A DNA stretch of 51,838 bases from Chloroflexota bacterium (GCA_002710215.1 PAJQ01000024.1:1-51838); one strand, 5' to 3'; shown: positions 8,358 through 19,006, counted from the stretch's first letter. The notes: generated from the sequence alone by a model not told the origin. A program made the numbers and translations.

Positions 8358-9758
8358 TTACCAATCCCTAATATCCACGAAATGACCGGCGATGGCCGCC
8401 GCCGCCGCCATCTGAGGGCTTACCAAGTGGGTGCGGCCGCCCTTGCCTTGGCGTCCTTCAAAGTTGCGGTTGGAGGTGGAGGCGCAGCGCTCTCCGGGTT
8501 CAAGGGTATCCGGGTTCATGCCGAGGCACATCGAGCAACCCGCTACCCGCCAGTCCAGCCCGGCGTCGATGAAGATCTGGTCCAGACCCTCTTCCTCGGC
8601 CTGCTTTTTGATTAAAGCCGACCCCGGCACCACCATGGCATAGACACCGTCGCTTACCGTGCGTCCTTTTACGACCTCGGCGGCGTTACGCAGGTCTTCA
8701 ATACGGGAGTTGGTGCATGCGCCAATGAACACCCGGTCGATCTTGATGTCTTGAATCGGGGTGTGGGGCTCCAAGCCCATGTAGCTCAACGCCCTCTCGG
8801 CTGACTCTTGGTCTTCCGGCTGAGCGAAGGAGGCCGGGTCGGGAACCTCTCCGGTAACCGGCGCCACCATGCCCGGATTGGTCCCCCAAGTCACTACCGG
8901 GGTCAACTGGGAGGCGTCGATCTCCACGACCGTGTCATAGGTTGCTCCAGGGTCTGTAGCCAAAGTCCGCCACTTCTCGACGGCGGCGTCGAAATCGGCC
9001 CCTTGAGGCGCGAATCTTCTCCCCCGCAGATACTCGAAAGTGGTGTCGTCGGGGGCAATCATCCCGGCCCGAGCGCCACCCTCGATACTCATGTTGCACA
9101 CCGTCATGCGCCCATCCATGGACATGGAACGTATCGCCTCGCCGGTGTACTCGATGACGTGGCCAACACCACCCTGAATCCCGATCTGGCCGATGATGTT
9201 CAGGATCAGGTCCTTGGGGCTGACGCCGAAGGGCAGCGGCCCGTTGACCCGGACTTCCATGGTCTTTGGCTTAAATTGGCGCAACGTTTGGGTAGCCAGC
9301 ACGTGCTCCACTTCAGTCGTGCCGATGCCTATGGCCAAAGCCCCCAAGGCCCCGTGGGTGGAGGTGTGGCTGTCGCCGCAAACAACAGTCTTCCCCGGTT
9401 GGGTATATCCCAGGTCCGGACCGATTATGTGAACGATGCCCTGGAGCGGGTCGAACCGGTCGTATAGGGTAACCCCGAACTCCTCGCAGTTGGCGGACAG
9501 GGCTTCCAGTTGCTTCTTGGATGTCTCATCGGTGACCGGCAGGGACAAGTCCCAGGTAGGCGTATTGTGATCGGCAGTGGCAATGGTCAGATCGGTGCGG
9601 CGTACTTTGCGCCCAGCCATGCGCAGGCCGGCGAACGCTTGGGCCGAGGTCACTTCATGCACCAGATGCAGGTCTATATATATGATGCTGGCCTGCTCTG
9701 GCTCGTCATGCACCACGTGGGCATCCCAGATTTTCTCGAACATGGTTTTGGGAGGCAT
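8358..9758 (-). CDS. leuC: 3-isopropylmalate dehydratase large subunit
   Basis: The 466-residue protein is LeuC, of normal length. The aconitase-type [4Fe-4S] ligands are visible as Cys348 (GACTNSR), Cys408 and Cys411 (GCSMCLGMN). [17 protein letters not shown] near residues 127-143 and DHNTPT near 63-68 are further family signatures. It forms the active isopropylmalate isomerase with LeuD. Start ATG at 9758, with AAGGA in the leader. It is the first gene of the minus-strand leuC - SnoaL-like - leuD group and is divergent from the aminopeptidase gene. Confidence 0.97.
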   Translation of the reverse strand: MPPKTMFEKIWDAHVVHDEPEQASIIYIDLHLVHEVTSAQAFAGLRMAGRKVRRTDLTIATADHNTPTWDLSLPVTDETSKKQLEALSANCEEFGVTLYDRFDPLQGIVHIIGPDLGYTQPGKTVVCGDSHTSTHGALGALAIGIGTTEVEHVLATQTLRQFKPKTMEVRVNGPLPFGVSPKDLILNIIGQIGIQGGVGHVIEYTGEAIRSMSMDGRMTVCNMSIEGGARAGMIAPDDTTFEYLRGRRFAPQGADFDAAVEKWRTLATDPGATYDTVVEIDASQLTPVVTWGTNPGMVAPVTGEVPDPASFAQPEDQESAERALSYMGLEPHTPIQDIKIDRVFIGACTNSRIEDLRNAAEVVKGRTVSDGVYAMVVPGSALIKKQAEEEGLDQIFIDAGLDWRVAGCSMCLGMNPDTLEPGERCASTSNRNFEGRQGKGGRTHLVSPQMAAAAAIAGHFVDIRDW

Positions 9759-9781
9759 ATCGGGTCCTTACCTTAAAATTA

Positions 9782-9844
9782 GCCACAGAGACACGGAGGG
9801 CACGGAAGCAAGGCCGTAACTCCGCGTTTCCCGGTCTTTGTGGC
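9782..9844. repeat. Degenerate inverted repeat (CCACAGAGACACGGAGG type)
   Basis: The stretch begins GCCACAGAGACACGGAGG and ends with an imperfect reverse complement (TCCGCGTTTCCCGGTCTTTGTGGC). It lies directly upstream of leuC on the minus strand and resembles a dispersed short palindromic repeat. The rest of the 9759-10048 region holds no gene that I can support. Confidence 0.65.
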
Positions 9845-10048
9845 CTCGATTCGTTGGCGACTCATTATAGCACCGCTTTTGGGCTTGGGACGGCGGCGGG
9901 GAGCGGCCTTGTAGCAAATGACTTGGTGTAGAAGGACAGGTTTGATGATAAACTGGCAGTTGCCTCCGGAGATCTGTCAGGCCAATGACGAAACCAGATT
10001 CCCGGATTTAACCGCCAATCCTTACACCTTAGATGGAGGAAACAGAAC

Positions 10049-12643
10049 ATGCCCTCGTCCGAGGCAATCGTGCTCCCAACGACGGTACGTCCCAAAAAAT
10101 ACCGGTTGCGACTACAGCCCGACTTTAGCAATTTCACCTTCCAGGGCGAAGAAACCGTAGATGTCGAGGTGGTTGAATCCACCGTTGAGATAGTCTTGAA
10201 CGCGGCGGACCTGGAGATTGCCTCCGCTGTCCTCCGACGCAACGGCGGGTCGTCCGATGCTACCAACATTGCTTTGGACGAGTCCCGGCAAACCGCGACG
10301 CTAACCTTTGCCGAACCGATTCCTGCAGGAGACGCCAGTCTAGAAATATCGTTCACCGGCGAGCTGAACGACAAGCTGCACGGGTTCTATCGCAGCGAAT
10401 ACACCGCTCCTGATGGCGAAACCCGTTACCTGGCGACGACCCAGTTTGAGGCCACCGACGCCCGCCGGGCCTTCCCCTGCTGGGACGAGCCCGCCCATAA
10501 AGCGAGTTTCGATCTTACGCTGGTGATCCCGTCCGACCTGGTCGCCGTCTCCAACAATCCAGTGGTGGAAGAGGTGGCGGTTGACGGAGGGTTAATGTCC
10601 CTCCGATTCGGCGAAACCCCCGTTATGTCAACCTATCTGCTGGCCTTCGTGATAGGAGACCTGGTGGCCATCCATCAGCAAGCCAACGAGCGTACCAACG
10701 TCGGTATCTACACCACCCGGGGCAAAGAGGACCAGGGCCGGTTCGCTCTGGACACCTCAGTGAAACTACTAGGCTTCTTCAACGACTACTTCGGCATTCC
10801 CTATCCTTTAGAGAAACTTGACCACATCGCCATCCCCGACTTCGCCGCCGGCGCCATGGAGAATTGGGGAGCGATTACCTACCGGGAAACCGCCCTGTTG
10901 GTCGATGCGGAAAACTCGTCGGCCGGCACCCGGCAGCGGGTGGCCGAAGTCGTCGCCCACGAGATGGCCCACATGTGGTTCGGCGACTTGGTAACCATGG
11001 AATGGTGGGACGACCTGTGGCTTAACGAAAGCTTTGCCTCCTGGATGGGGACGAAAGCCGTCGACTGGCTGTTCCCCGAGTGGCAGATGTGGACCCAGTT
11101 CGTGAACATGGACACAACCCGGGCACTAAGCCTGGACGGGTTGAAAAACTCCCATCCCATCGAGCAAGAAGTGAAGGATCCGGCGGAAGTCAGCCAACTC
11201 TTCGACGCCATCAGCTATTCCAAGGGCGCCTCGGTGATCCGGATGCTCGAACAGTTCTTAGGCCCCGAAGTGTTCCGCCAGGGCCTTTCCCAGTATCTTT
11301 CGGCCCATCAATACGGGAACGCCCGCACTGCGGACCTGTGGTCGGCCCTGGAAGCGGCGTCGGGCCAGCCGGTTACCTCCATCATGAACTCTTGGACCAA
11401 TCAGATGGGGTATCCGGTGCTGCGAATTGAATCCAACCGAACTTCGGAAGATCTGGAGCTAACTCTGTACCAGGAACGCTTCGTCTATGACCGGCTTCTT
11501 GATGGTGACGAACAGGAGCCCGAAGTGTGGCGGGTACCCGTGGCGGTTTCATCGGGAGGCGGAGAGCCAACCTCCACCGTAATGGATGGACGCCAGGCAA
11601 GCATAAGGGTTCCCGCCGCTGGAACAGCCGCCGGGGACCCGTGGTTCAAGATTAACCCCGGCCAAACCGGCTTCTTCCGGGTCAATTATTCCGCGGAGGG
11701 CTGGGAAAAGTTGGTACCAGCGATTCAGTCGCTAGAACTGTCAGCCACCGACCGGCTAGGGATTCAGAACGATGCTTACGCTCTTTCCCGGGCGGGTTTG
11801 CTGCCGGTTACCCAGTTCCTGTCCATGGCCTACGCTTACACCAACGAGAACGACGCCTCGGTGTGGGCCGATCTGGCCAGCAATCTAAGGGACGTGGAAG
11901 TACTGCTGTACAACGAGCCGATATACGGAGCATTCCAGGGATTCGGACAGGACCTTTTCCGTCCGGCGGCGAACCGGTCGGGGTGGGACCCGCGTCCCGG
12001 CGAAGGCCACATGGACGCTTTGTTGCGCAGCACCGTTCTCAGCCAGGCGGGCAATTACGGCGACACGGAGGTTCTGGCCCAGGCGAAGGACCGGTTCCTC
12101 AGATACCTGGAGGAGCCCGAGTCATTGCACCCGGACCTGCGCGGCGTGGCGTTCAGCTTGGCCGGCCAGACCGGAGACCGGACGACCTACGATCAACTAT
12201 TGGAGCTGGAAATAAACGCCACTCTTCAAGAGGAAAAGATCAGGCTGCTCATGGCCCTGACCCGTTTCAACCAACCGGAGCTCCTTCAAGAAACTCTGGA
12301 GCGTTCAATCTCCAACGACGTTAGGTCTCAGGACACGATCACCATGGTGACCGGCGTGGCGGCTAACCTTAAAGGCCGGGACCTGGCCTGGAAGTTCGTT
12401 AAGGACAATTGGCCGGAGTTCGACCGGCGGTACGGCGGCGGCGGATTTGGGTTGATGCGCCTGGTTTCCGTTAGCGGCCACTTCACCGACGAGGAAAACC
12501 TGGCGGACGTGGAAAAGTTTTTCCAGGAACATCCGGTGGCGGCGGCGGAGAGAACCATCCGGCAATCTCTGGAACGCATGCGCCTGAATATCAAGTGGCT
12601 GGAGCGTAACAGCACCGAACTGGCTAACTGGTTCGGCGGGTGA
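10049..12643 (+). CDS. M1 family zinc aminopeptidase
   Basis: The 864-residue protein is a full-length gluzincin aminopeptidase (PepN/ERAP type). It has an N-terminal beta domain, then the GAMEN substrate-binding motif at 268-272. The zinc site is His304-Glu305-x-x-His308 with Glu327 18 residues later (HEXXHX18E, in a HEMAHMWFGDLV context). A long helical ERAP1-C-like domain follows from about residue 530. It removes N-terminal amino acids from peptides and, having no signal peptide, should act in the cytoplasm. The start ATG at 10049 has GGAGG about 9 nt upstream. It is followed by metH after 54 bases. Confidence 0.95.
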   Translation: MPSSEAIVLPTTVRPKKYRLRLQPDFSNFTFQGEETVDVEVVESTVEIVLNAADLEIASAVLRRNGGSSDATNIALDESRQTATLTFAEPIPAGDASLEISFTGELNDKLHGFYRSEYTAPDGETRYLATTQFEATDARRAFPCWDEPAHKASFDLTLVIPSDLVAVSNNPVVEEVAVDGGLMSLRFGETPVMSTYLLAFVIGDLVAIHQQANERTNVGIYTTRGKEDQGRFALDTSVKLLGFFNDYFGIPYPLEKLDHIAIPDFAAGAMENWGAITYRETALLVDAENSSAGTRQRVAEVVAHEMAHMWFGDLVTMEWWDDLWLNESFASWMGTKAVDWLFPEWQMWTQFVNMDTTRALSLDGLKNSHPIEQEVKDPAEVSQLFDAISYSKGASVIRMLEQFLGPEVFRQGLSQYLSAHQYGNARTADLWSALEAASGQPVTSIMNSWTNQMGYPVLRIESNRTSEDLELTLYQERFVYDRLLDGDEQEPEVWRVPVAVSSGGGEPTSTVMDGRQASIRVPAAGTAAGDPWFKINPGQTGFFRVNYSAEGWEKLVPAIQSLELSATDRLGIQNDAYALSRAGLLPVTQFLSMAYAYTNENDASVWADLASNLRDVEVLLYNEPIYGAFQGFGQDLFRPAANRSGWDPRPGEGHMDALLRSTVLSQAGNYGDTEVLAQAKDRFLRYLEEPESLHPDLRGVAFSLAGQTGDRTTYDQLLELEINATLQEEKIRLLMALTRFNQPELLQETLERSISNDVRSQDTITMVTGVAANLKGRDLAWKFVKDNWPEFDRRYGGGGFGLMRLVSVSGHFTDEENLADVEKFFQEHPVAAAERTIRQSLERMRLNIKWLERNSTELANWFGG

Positions 12644-12697
12644 TTGTGTTACAATTCATTACGAATCGCCTAACTTCGATTGGAATAATTGGACGGT

Positions 12698-15600
12698 ATG
12701 CCCCGCATAGATAAACTGAAATCGTTGCTCGGTGAGCGCATTCTGGTGATTGACGGCGCGGTAGGAACCGCGATTCAGGCTCTTAACCTGGGACCCGAGG
12801 ACTTCGGCGGCCCCGAGTTCGAAGGCTGTAATGAGTACTTGGTTATAACACGGCCGGACCTGGTCGCCGGGATACACCAGAGCTACTTGGACGCCGGGGC
12901 GGACATTCTGGAAACCGACACCTTCGGCGCCACCGCCGTGGTATTGGCGGAGTACGATCTGGCTCACGAGGCCCGCCGCATCAACCGGGAAGCCGCCCAG
13001 ATCGCCCGGGGATTGGCCGACGCAGCCAGCACTGAAGAGAAACCCCGGTTCGTCGCCGGGTCAATGGGCCCCACCACCAAGTCGATCTCTGTCACCGGAG
13101 GGATCAATTTCGAAGAGTTGGCCGAGTCCTACCGCGAGCAAGCCATTGGGCTTATCGAAGGCGGCGCGGACCTCCTTCTTCTGGAAACCAGCCAGGACAC
13201 GATAAACGTCAAGGCCGGCTTGGACGGAATCACCCAAGCTTCCATTGAACTTGGGCAGGACATACCTGTAGCGGTCCAGGGCACGGTAGAGGCCATGGGG
13301 ACCCTGCTGGCCGGTCAGGACGCCGAGGCCTTCTACACCTCCCTGGCCCATCGGGACCTGGTATGGATCGGCCTGAATTGCGCCACCGGTCCCGATTTCA
13401 TGACCGACCACATTCGGACGCTATCCTCGTTGGCCCGATTCCCGGTGGCCTGCGTCCCCAACGCCGGTCTGCCCGACGAGGATGGACACTACAACGAAAC
13501 CCCTGAAATGATGGCGGCCACTGTCACTCGATTCCTGGACGCCGGATGGCTTAACTTGGTGGGTGGCTGTTGCGGCACCGTTCCCGAACATATCCGCCTA
13601 CTCTCCGAGGCCGCCGCGGACCGGCCGCCTCGCCAACTGGTGGAATCCAGCGAATCCCGGGTGTCCGGGATTGATGCGCTAATCATCGATGAGGATACCA
13701 GGCCGGTCATCGTAGGAGAGCGCACCAACGTTCTGGGCAGCAGGCGTTTCCGCCGGCTAATCGCCCAAGAATCCTTCGAGGAAGCCGCCGAAGTAGGGCG
13801 GCGCCAGGCCCGCAACGGCGCCCATATCCTTGACGTGTGCCTGCAAGATCCGGACCGGGACGAACACGCGGATATGACCCGTTTCCTGGACCACCTCACC
13901 AAGAAGATTAAGACCCCGGTGATGATTGACTCCACCGATCACGAAGTCATCGAATTGGCCCTGAAACGGCTTCAAGGAAAGTCGATCATCAACTCAGTGA
14001 ATCTGGAAGACGGCGAGGCCCGTTTCCAGGCCGTGATCCCCTTGGCCCGCCGGTACGGGGCGGCGCTGGTGGTGGGGTGCATCGACGAAGACAAGGAGCA
14101 GGCTCAAGCAATCACACGCCAACGTAAGCTGGAGATCGCTCTAAGGTCGGCCCAGATATTAACCGAGAAATACCAGGTGCAGATAGAAGATATTTATTTC
14201 GACCCCTTGGTCTTCCCCACCGGCACCGGCGATCAGAACTACGTCGGCTCAGGCGTCGAGACCATTGAGGGTGTACGCCTTATCAAAGAAGCCCTGCCTC
14301 AGGCGAAAACCGTTCTGGGCATCTCCAACGTGTCCTTCGGGTTGCCGCCGGCGGGGCGCGAAGTGCTCAATTCAGTGTTTCTGTACCATTGCGTGCAGGC
14401 CGGTCTGGACATGGCTATCGTCAACTCCGAGCTGCTACAACGGTACACCTCCATCCCCGAGGAAGAGCGGAGGCTGTCCGAGGACCTGATATGGAACCGG
14501 GGCGACGACCCTATCGCCGCTTTCGCCGCCCACTTCAGAGACAAAGCCCCCAAGGCGTCGGAAGAAGAACGGCGCAGCCTCCCGTTGGACGAGCGGTTGT
14601 CCCTGGCTGTCATCGAGGGCACCAAAGAAGGCCTAGCCGAAGACTTGGATGAGGCGCTGCTGGAAAGCGCTCCCCTGGACATTATCAATGGGCCCCTAAT
14701 GGCCGGCATGGCGGAGGTGGGCCGCCAGTTCAACGCCAACGAATTGATCGTCGCCGAAGTGCTTCAGTCCGCCGAATCCATGAAGTTCGCGGTAGGCCGC
14801 TTGGAAACGCACATGGACCGGCTAGACAGCGCCGTCCGGGGCAAAGTAGTCCTGGCCACGGTCAAGGGCGACGTTCACGACATCGGCAAAAACCTGGTAG
14901 ACATCATTCTGTCCAACAACGGCTACGAAGTGATCAACCTGGGCATCAAGGTGCCGCCTCAGGACCTTGTATCCGCCTACCAGCAGCACCATCCCGACAT
15001 CATTGGATTGTCGGGGCTGCTGGTTAAGTCGGCTCAAATGATGGTTGAGACCGTCGGGGACCTCCGTCAGGCCCAAGTGGACTGCCCCATCCTGGTGGGC
15101 GGCGCCGCTCTTTCCAGACGGTTTACCCGCCTGCGCATCGCCCCCGAGTACGGTGGCCTGGTGGCCTACGCCGGCGACGCCATGACCGGGCTGGCCTTGG
15201 CGAACACCATCCAAGAGGCGGACGAGCGGCAGAAGTTGGTTGAAGCCCTTGCCGTCGAGACCGAAGAGTTGCTGCAAGCGGATACGGCACGTCAAAGCGC
15301 TAACAGCGACGCCGAGACCTCCACGGTGGCTCCGGCCCAAGTCCGTCACGACTTCGACGTGCCCAATCCTCCAGATCTGAAACTTCACGTTCTGAAGGAT
15401 TACGACCTGGACGAGATCTTCCCGTACATCAACCCCCAGATGCTCTACGTGCGACACCTAGGTTTCAAGGGACGATTCGCCGACGCTCTGGCCTCCGGAG
15501 ACCCGTCGGCCGTCGAACTGAGCGAGTCAGTGAAACGGGTGGAAGACCTTGTACTGGCTTATCCCGATATCACTGCCCAAGCAGTGTTCAAGTTCTTTCC

Positions 15601-16195
15601 ATGCCAGTCCGATGTGCAAAACCTTAACTTCTACTCCCCCGACGGCGCCAACGTGTTAGAAACCATACACTTCGGCCGCCAGTCCCAACGGGACGGGCTT
15701 TGTTTGGCTGACTACGTGGCGCCGATCGGCGGCCCCATGGACTACGTAGCCATGTTCGTGACGTCCATCGGTCCCGGGGTCCGAGAACTGGCCGAACGAT
15801 GGATGGCCGAAGGACAATATCTTAACTCCCACATACTTCAGGCCCTGGCTTTGGAAGGGGCCGAGGGATTCGCCGAACTTCTGCATCAGCAGATACGGCA
15901 GATGTGGGGCTTTGGCGACTCTCCAGAAGTGACCCACCAGGACTTGTTCCGCACCCAGTACCGGGGCCGCCGATACTCTTTCGGCTACCCGGCCTGTCCC
16001 CGCTTGGAAGACCAGGAGCAGCTTTTCCGCCTATTGGAGGTTTCCAACAATCTCCCTGTAGAACTGACGGAAGGATTCATGATGGATCCGGAATCTTCCG
16101 TTTCGGCGATGGTTTTCCACCATCCCGACGCCACCTATTTCACTCTCACCGAGCAGGATATCGAAAAGCTGGAGCGAGAAGCGGCCGCTAGTTAG
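12698..16195 (+). CDS. metH: Cobalamin-dependent methionine synthase
   Basis: The 1165-residue protein has all four MetH modules. The homocysteine domain carries zinc ligands Cys228 (GLNCATG), Cys291 and Cys292 (GGCCGT). The pterin-binding domain begins around residue 340 (VIVGERTNVLGSR). The cobalamin domain has the D-x-H-x-x-G motif at Asp725 and His727 (GDVHDIGKN). The C-terminal AdoMet activation domain has a GYPACP motif near residue 1096. It methylates homocysteine with 5-methyltetrahydrofolate. I chose the ATG at 12698; a TTG at 12689 would add three residues, and neither has a strong ribosome-binding site. Only 54 bases precede it, too short for a B12 or SAM riboswitch. Confidence 0.96.
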   Translation: MPRIDKLKSLLGERILVIDGAVGTAIQALNLGPEDFGGPEFEGCNEYLVITRPDLVAGIHQSYLDAGADILETDTFGATAVVLAEYDLAHEARRINREAAQIARGLADAASTEEKPRFVAGSMGPTTKSISVTGGINFEELAESYREQAIGLIEGGADLLLLETSQDTINVKAGLDGITQASIELGQDIPVAVQGTVEAMGTLLAGQDAEAFYTSLAHRDLVWIGLNCATGPDFMTDHIRTLSSLARFPVACVPNAGLPDEDGHYNETPEMMAATVTRFLDAGWLNLVGGCCGTVPEHIRLLSEAAADRPPRQLVESSESRVSGIDALIIDEDTRPVIVGERTNVLGSRRFRRLIAQESFEEAAEVGRRQARNGAHILDVCLQDPDRDEHADMTRFLDHLTKKIKTPVMIDSTDHEVIELALKRLQGKSIINSVNLEDGEARFQAVIPLARRYGAALVVGCIDEDKEQAQAITRQRKLEIALRSAQILTEKYQVQIEDIYFDPLVFPTGTGDQNYVGSGVETIEGVRLIKEALPQAKTVLGISNVSFGLPPAGREVLNSVFLYHCVQAGLDMAIVNSELLQRYTSIPEEERRLSEDLIWNRGDDPIAAFAAHFRDKAPKASEEERRSLPLDERLSLAVIEGTKEGLAEDLDEALLESAPLDIINGPLMAGMAEVGRQFNANELIVAEVLQSAESMKFAVGRLETHMDRLDSAVRGKVVLATVKGDVHDIGKNLVDIILSNNGYEVINLGIKVPPQDLVSAYQQHHPDIIGLSGLLVKSAQMMVETVGDLRQAQVDCPILVGGAALSRRFTRLRIAPEYGGLVAYAGDAMTGLALANTIQEADERQKLVEALAVETEELLQADTARQSANSDAETSTVAPAQVRHDFDVPNPPDLKLHVLKDYDLDEIFPYINPQMLYVRHLGFKGRFADALASGDPSAVELSESVKRVEDLVLAYPDITAQAVFKFFPCQSDVQNLNFYSPDGANVLETIHFGRQSQRDGLCLADYVAPIGGPMDYVAMFVTSIGPGVRELAERWMAEGQYLNSHILQALALEGAEGFAELLHQQIRQMWGFGDSPEVTHQDLFRTQYRGRRYSFGYPACPRLEDQEQLFRLLEVSNNLPVELTEGFMMDPESSVSAMVFHHPDATYFTLTEQDIEKLEREAAAS

Positions 16196-16267
16196 CCCCG
16201 GCTGGATGGGTTTGGTTAAGCCCAAGTTTGTAATTTATATTTACTCGACTTTGATTAAGGTGCCGAT

Positions 16268-16921
16268 ATGCGCATAGTAATGATCCACGCGCTGGCGGAG
16301 TCCATCCCGCCGGTTAGGCTGGCTTTTCAGGATGTGTTCCCTGAAGCCGAAGTGATCAACCTGTTGGACGAAGGGCTGTTCATCGATTTCTAAGACAAGC
16401 TGACGCCCAAGCTCCGGCGGCGGATGAGCGAGTTGATCTGCTATTCCGAGGAGCACGGGGCCGATGCTATTGGTCTGGCCTGCTCGGTATACGCCCCGGT
16501 GGTGGAAAGCGCGCGGGAACTGGTCGACGTACCGGTTTTTTCGTCCTACGGACCGGTTATGGCGGAAGCGGTGGAAAAGGGCCCCAGGGTCGGGATAATC
16601 GCGTCCGTCCCGGCTACGCTTCGTGATTCAGAGTACTACCTGCTGAAGGCCGCCGAAGAAAAAAGCTTATCCATCGAACCCAAGCTCTGCCTGGCCGAGG
16701 ATCTGATACCGGTGCTGCGAAAGGAAGGGGAGTCCGGATTTTCCCGCCGCATCGCCGAAGAGGTCACCAAGCTGGAGCCCGACGTCGACTCGGTGCTCCT
16801 CAGCCAGTTTTCCATGGCCACCGCCCTGTCCCATGTCAGCGGTATTGCCAAAGTGCCAGTCCTCTCGGCGCCTCACAGCAGCGCCCTCGCTTTCAAAAAA
16901 CTGCTTTCCTTGGCGGCATAA
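16268..16921 (+). pseudogene. Asp/Glu racemase family gene interrupted by an in-frame TAA
   Basis: An ATG at 16268 opens a frame reading MRIVMIHALAESIPP and continuing into a normal racemase N-terminus. Codon 42 (16391-16393) is TAA. The same frame then resumes with DKLTPKLRRRMSEL and runs to 16921, giving 217 codons in all. The conserved first racemase cysteine lies in a GLACSVYAP segment. The fold is the Asp/Glu/hydantoin racemase group (PF01177). Downstream of the stop, an ATG at 16424 could start a 165-residue fragment, but this would lack the first beta-alpha unit. Either the gene is inactivated, the base is a sequencing error, or the stop is read through. It sits between metH and fhs. 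Confidence 0.8.
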
Positions 16922-17131
16922 CCGGCTGCCAGTACTCCCCTAGCAGCATCTAAGACCTCAGCTCCTCATCTAAATTATCGCGGCCCACTAAATTGCCCTC
17001 GCCTATGTCGTTTCCGCTATCAGAGTCCGAATTCCTGCTGCTAATTACTAATCAGTCCGCCTGCGTGTTGAGCGTGGCACACGCATCTAAAGGCGTATCA
17101 TTGAAACAGTAGTCTCGTAACTGGAGGAAGC

Positions 17132-18778
17132 GTGGAGCCGATCAACCAGATTGCCGCCGGGCTGGGGATTAAAGAAGAACACCTCATCCCATTTGGCCGG
17201 TATAAAGCCAAGATATCCATGGAAGCTTTGAACGACGCTCCCTCTCAGGAGCGGCGGGGCAAACTCGTTGTGGTCACCGGAATGACCCCCACTCCGGCCG
17301 GGGAAGGCAAGACCACCACTGCCATCGGCCTCACCCAAGGCATGGGCCGGTTGGGACACCGGGCGGTGGTCAACCTAAGAGAGCCTTCTCTGGGGCCCAT
17401 ATTCGGAATCAAAGGCGGCGGCACCGGCGGCGGCAAGTCCCGAGTGGTGCCGGAGGAGGAGATCAACATCCACTTTACCGGAGACGCCCACGCCGTCTCC
17501 TCGGCTCACAACCTGCTGGCCGCCTTGGTCGACAACGCTGTCTATCGAAACGAGGCGTCCGACATGGACGCCACCGGCATCGAATGGTCTAGGGTTACCG
17601 ACGCGTCGGACCGGTCCCTACGAAACATAGTTGCCGGATTGGGGGGCAGCGGTAACAGCCCGCTGCGGGAGACCCGGTTCGACTTTGTAGCGGCGTCGGA
17701 AATCATGGCCGCCCTGGCTCTGTCCACCGGACTGGAAGACCTGCGGTCCCGCATATCCCGGATTGTTGTCGGCACCTCCCGTGGCGGTGAGCCGGTTTCC
17801 GTGGAGAAGCTAGGAGTCACCGGCGCCTTGATGACCCTGCTGCGTCAGGCCATTGTCCCTAACATGGTGCAGACCCTGGAAGGTCAGCCCGCCTTCGTCC
17901 ACACCGGTCCCTTCGGCAACATCGCCCACGGATGCAGCTCCGTTGTAGCCGACCAGTTGGGGCTGGCCTTCGCCGACTATGTGATAACGGAAGCCGGCTT
18001 CGGGTCGGACCTTGGGTTCGAGAAATTCATGCACATCAAAGCGCGGCAAAGCGGCCTGCTGCCCAGCGCCGTGGTCCTGGTCGCTTCAGTACGAGCCCTG
18101 CGATGGCACGGCGGGTCGACTCGACGGGAATTGAACCAACCCAACATAGACGCAGTGGTCTCCGGCGGCGCCAACTTGGCCCACCACGTCGGCATCGTCC
18201 GGTCATTTGGGCTACCGGTGGTGGTGGCGATCAACAACTTCGACGGCGACGGGGCAGACGAACTGAAAGCTGCCAAAGAGACCGCCCTGGAAGCGGGGGC
18301 GATAGATGCCGTGGAATGCTCCGGTTTCGCCAACGGCGGGGAGGGCGGGGGAGCCCTGGCCGAAGCAGTCGTCCGGGCGGCCGCTGCCACTGGGAACGAT
18401 TCGCCCATCCAGTACGCCTATCCTCTGGACGCCACGGTGCGGGAAAAAGTCCTTGCCCTGGCGCAAGGGATTTACGGCGCCGACGACGTTAGTTGGACCG
18501 CGGACGCCCGGCGCAAATTGCGCTACTTCGAGTCCCAAGGATGGGGTTCGCTGCCCATCTGCATGGCCAAGACCCACCTGTCCATCTCCCACGACCCAAC
18601 CCGGCGGGGAAGCCCCTCTGGCTACACTTTCCCGATATCCGACATCCGGGTGTCGGTGGGCGCCGGGTTCCTGTACACCATGGCCGGCCGCATCGAGACC
18701 CTGCCCGGCCTCCCCAGCCGCCCGCGCGCCCTGGACATGGACGTCACCTCATCAGGAGAAGTAGCCGGCTTAGGCTGA
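17132..18778 (+). CDS. fhs: Formate-tetrahydrofolate ligase
   Basis: The 548-residue protein is formyltetrahydrofolate synthetase. The ATP-binding loop PTPAGEGKTT is at 53-62. REPSLGPIFGIKGGGTGGG follows at about 85-105, then ITEAGFGSDLGFEKF. Length is normal. It condenses formate, ATP and tetrahydrofolate to 10-formyl-THF in the cytoplasm and supplies the one-carbon pool used by MetH upstream. The start is GTG at 17132 with GGAGG at 17123-17127. It does not overlap its neighbours, and the 210 bases before it could hold its own promoter. Confidence 0.97.
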   Translation: MEPINQIAAGLGIKEEHLIPFGRYKAKISMEALNDAPSQERRGKLVVVTGMTPTPAGEGKTTTAIGLTQGMGRLGHRAVVNLREPSLGPIFGIKGGGTGGGKSRVVPEEEINIHFTGDAHAVSSAHNLLAALVDNAVYRNEASDMDATGIEWSRVTDASDRSLRNIVAGLGGSGNSPLRETRFDFVAASEIMAALALSTGLEDLRSRISRIVVGTSRGGEPVSVEKLGVTGALMTLLRQAIVPNMVQTLEGQPAFVHTGPFGNIAHGCSSVVADQLGLAFADYVITEAGFGSDLGFEKFMHIKARQSGLLPSAVVLVASVRALRWHGGSTRRELNQPNIDAVVSGGANLAHHVGIVRSFGLPVVVAINNFDGDGADELKAAKETALEAGAIDAVECSGFANGGEGGGALAEAVVRAAAATGNDSPIQYAYPLDATVREKVLALAQGIYGADDVSWTADARRKLRYFESQGWGSLPICMAKTHLSISHDPTRRGSPSGYTFPISDIRVSVGAGFLYTMAGRIETLPGLPSRPRALDMDVTSSGEVAGLG

Positions 18779-18828
18779 CGGCTGGTAGCTGGCACGTTTT
18801 TAATCCGAAACCAGGAGGTGCGGACGCA

Positions 18829-18907
18829 CCCCCATTGCTAACCTTCCACATTCGAGGGGGAAGGGATTTGTTCTCTCCTCCTCGACGGGGGAAGGTTAGG
18901 ATGGGGG
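18829..18907. repeat. Imperfect long palindrome (CCCCCAT..AACCTTCC type)
   Basis: The left arm starts CCCCCATTGCTAACCTTCC and the right arm ends GGAAGGTTAGGATGGGGG, nearly its reverse complement. The centre holds a G-rich/C-rich stem (GAGGGGGA ... TCCTCCTCGACGGGGGA). It lies between fhs and the NIPSNAP gene. A short GCTGACGGCTGGTAGCTGG stretch directly after the fhs stop (18775-18792) belongs to the heptad family. Confidence 0.75.
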
Positions 18908-19006
18908 TGAAGTTTTGTGCGCCACTTTCACTCGGATGGCGTGCTTGTAGCTGAATTGTGCTATATTTGCTGCCACTTTCCCGAACCAAACATGAAGGAG
19001 CAAACA

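Noticed and set aside
8808-9467. 219-codon plus-strand frame inside leuC
   Set aside because: It is the antisense shadow of a conserved iron-sulphur enzyme in a GC-rich region.
12644-12697. Cobalamin or SAM riboswitch before metH
   Set aside because: The gap is only 54 bases and shows no conserved riboswitch core.
14822-15457. 211-codon minus-strand frame inside metH
   Set aside because: It is antisense to the cobalamin domain and carries no recognisable features.
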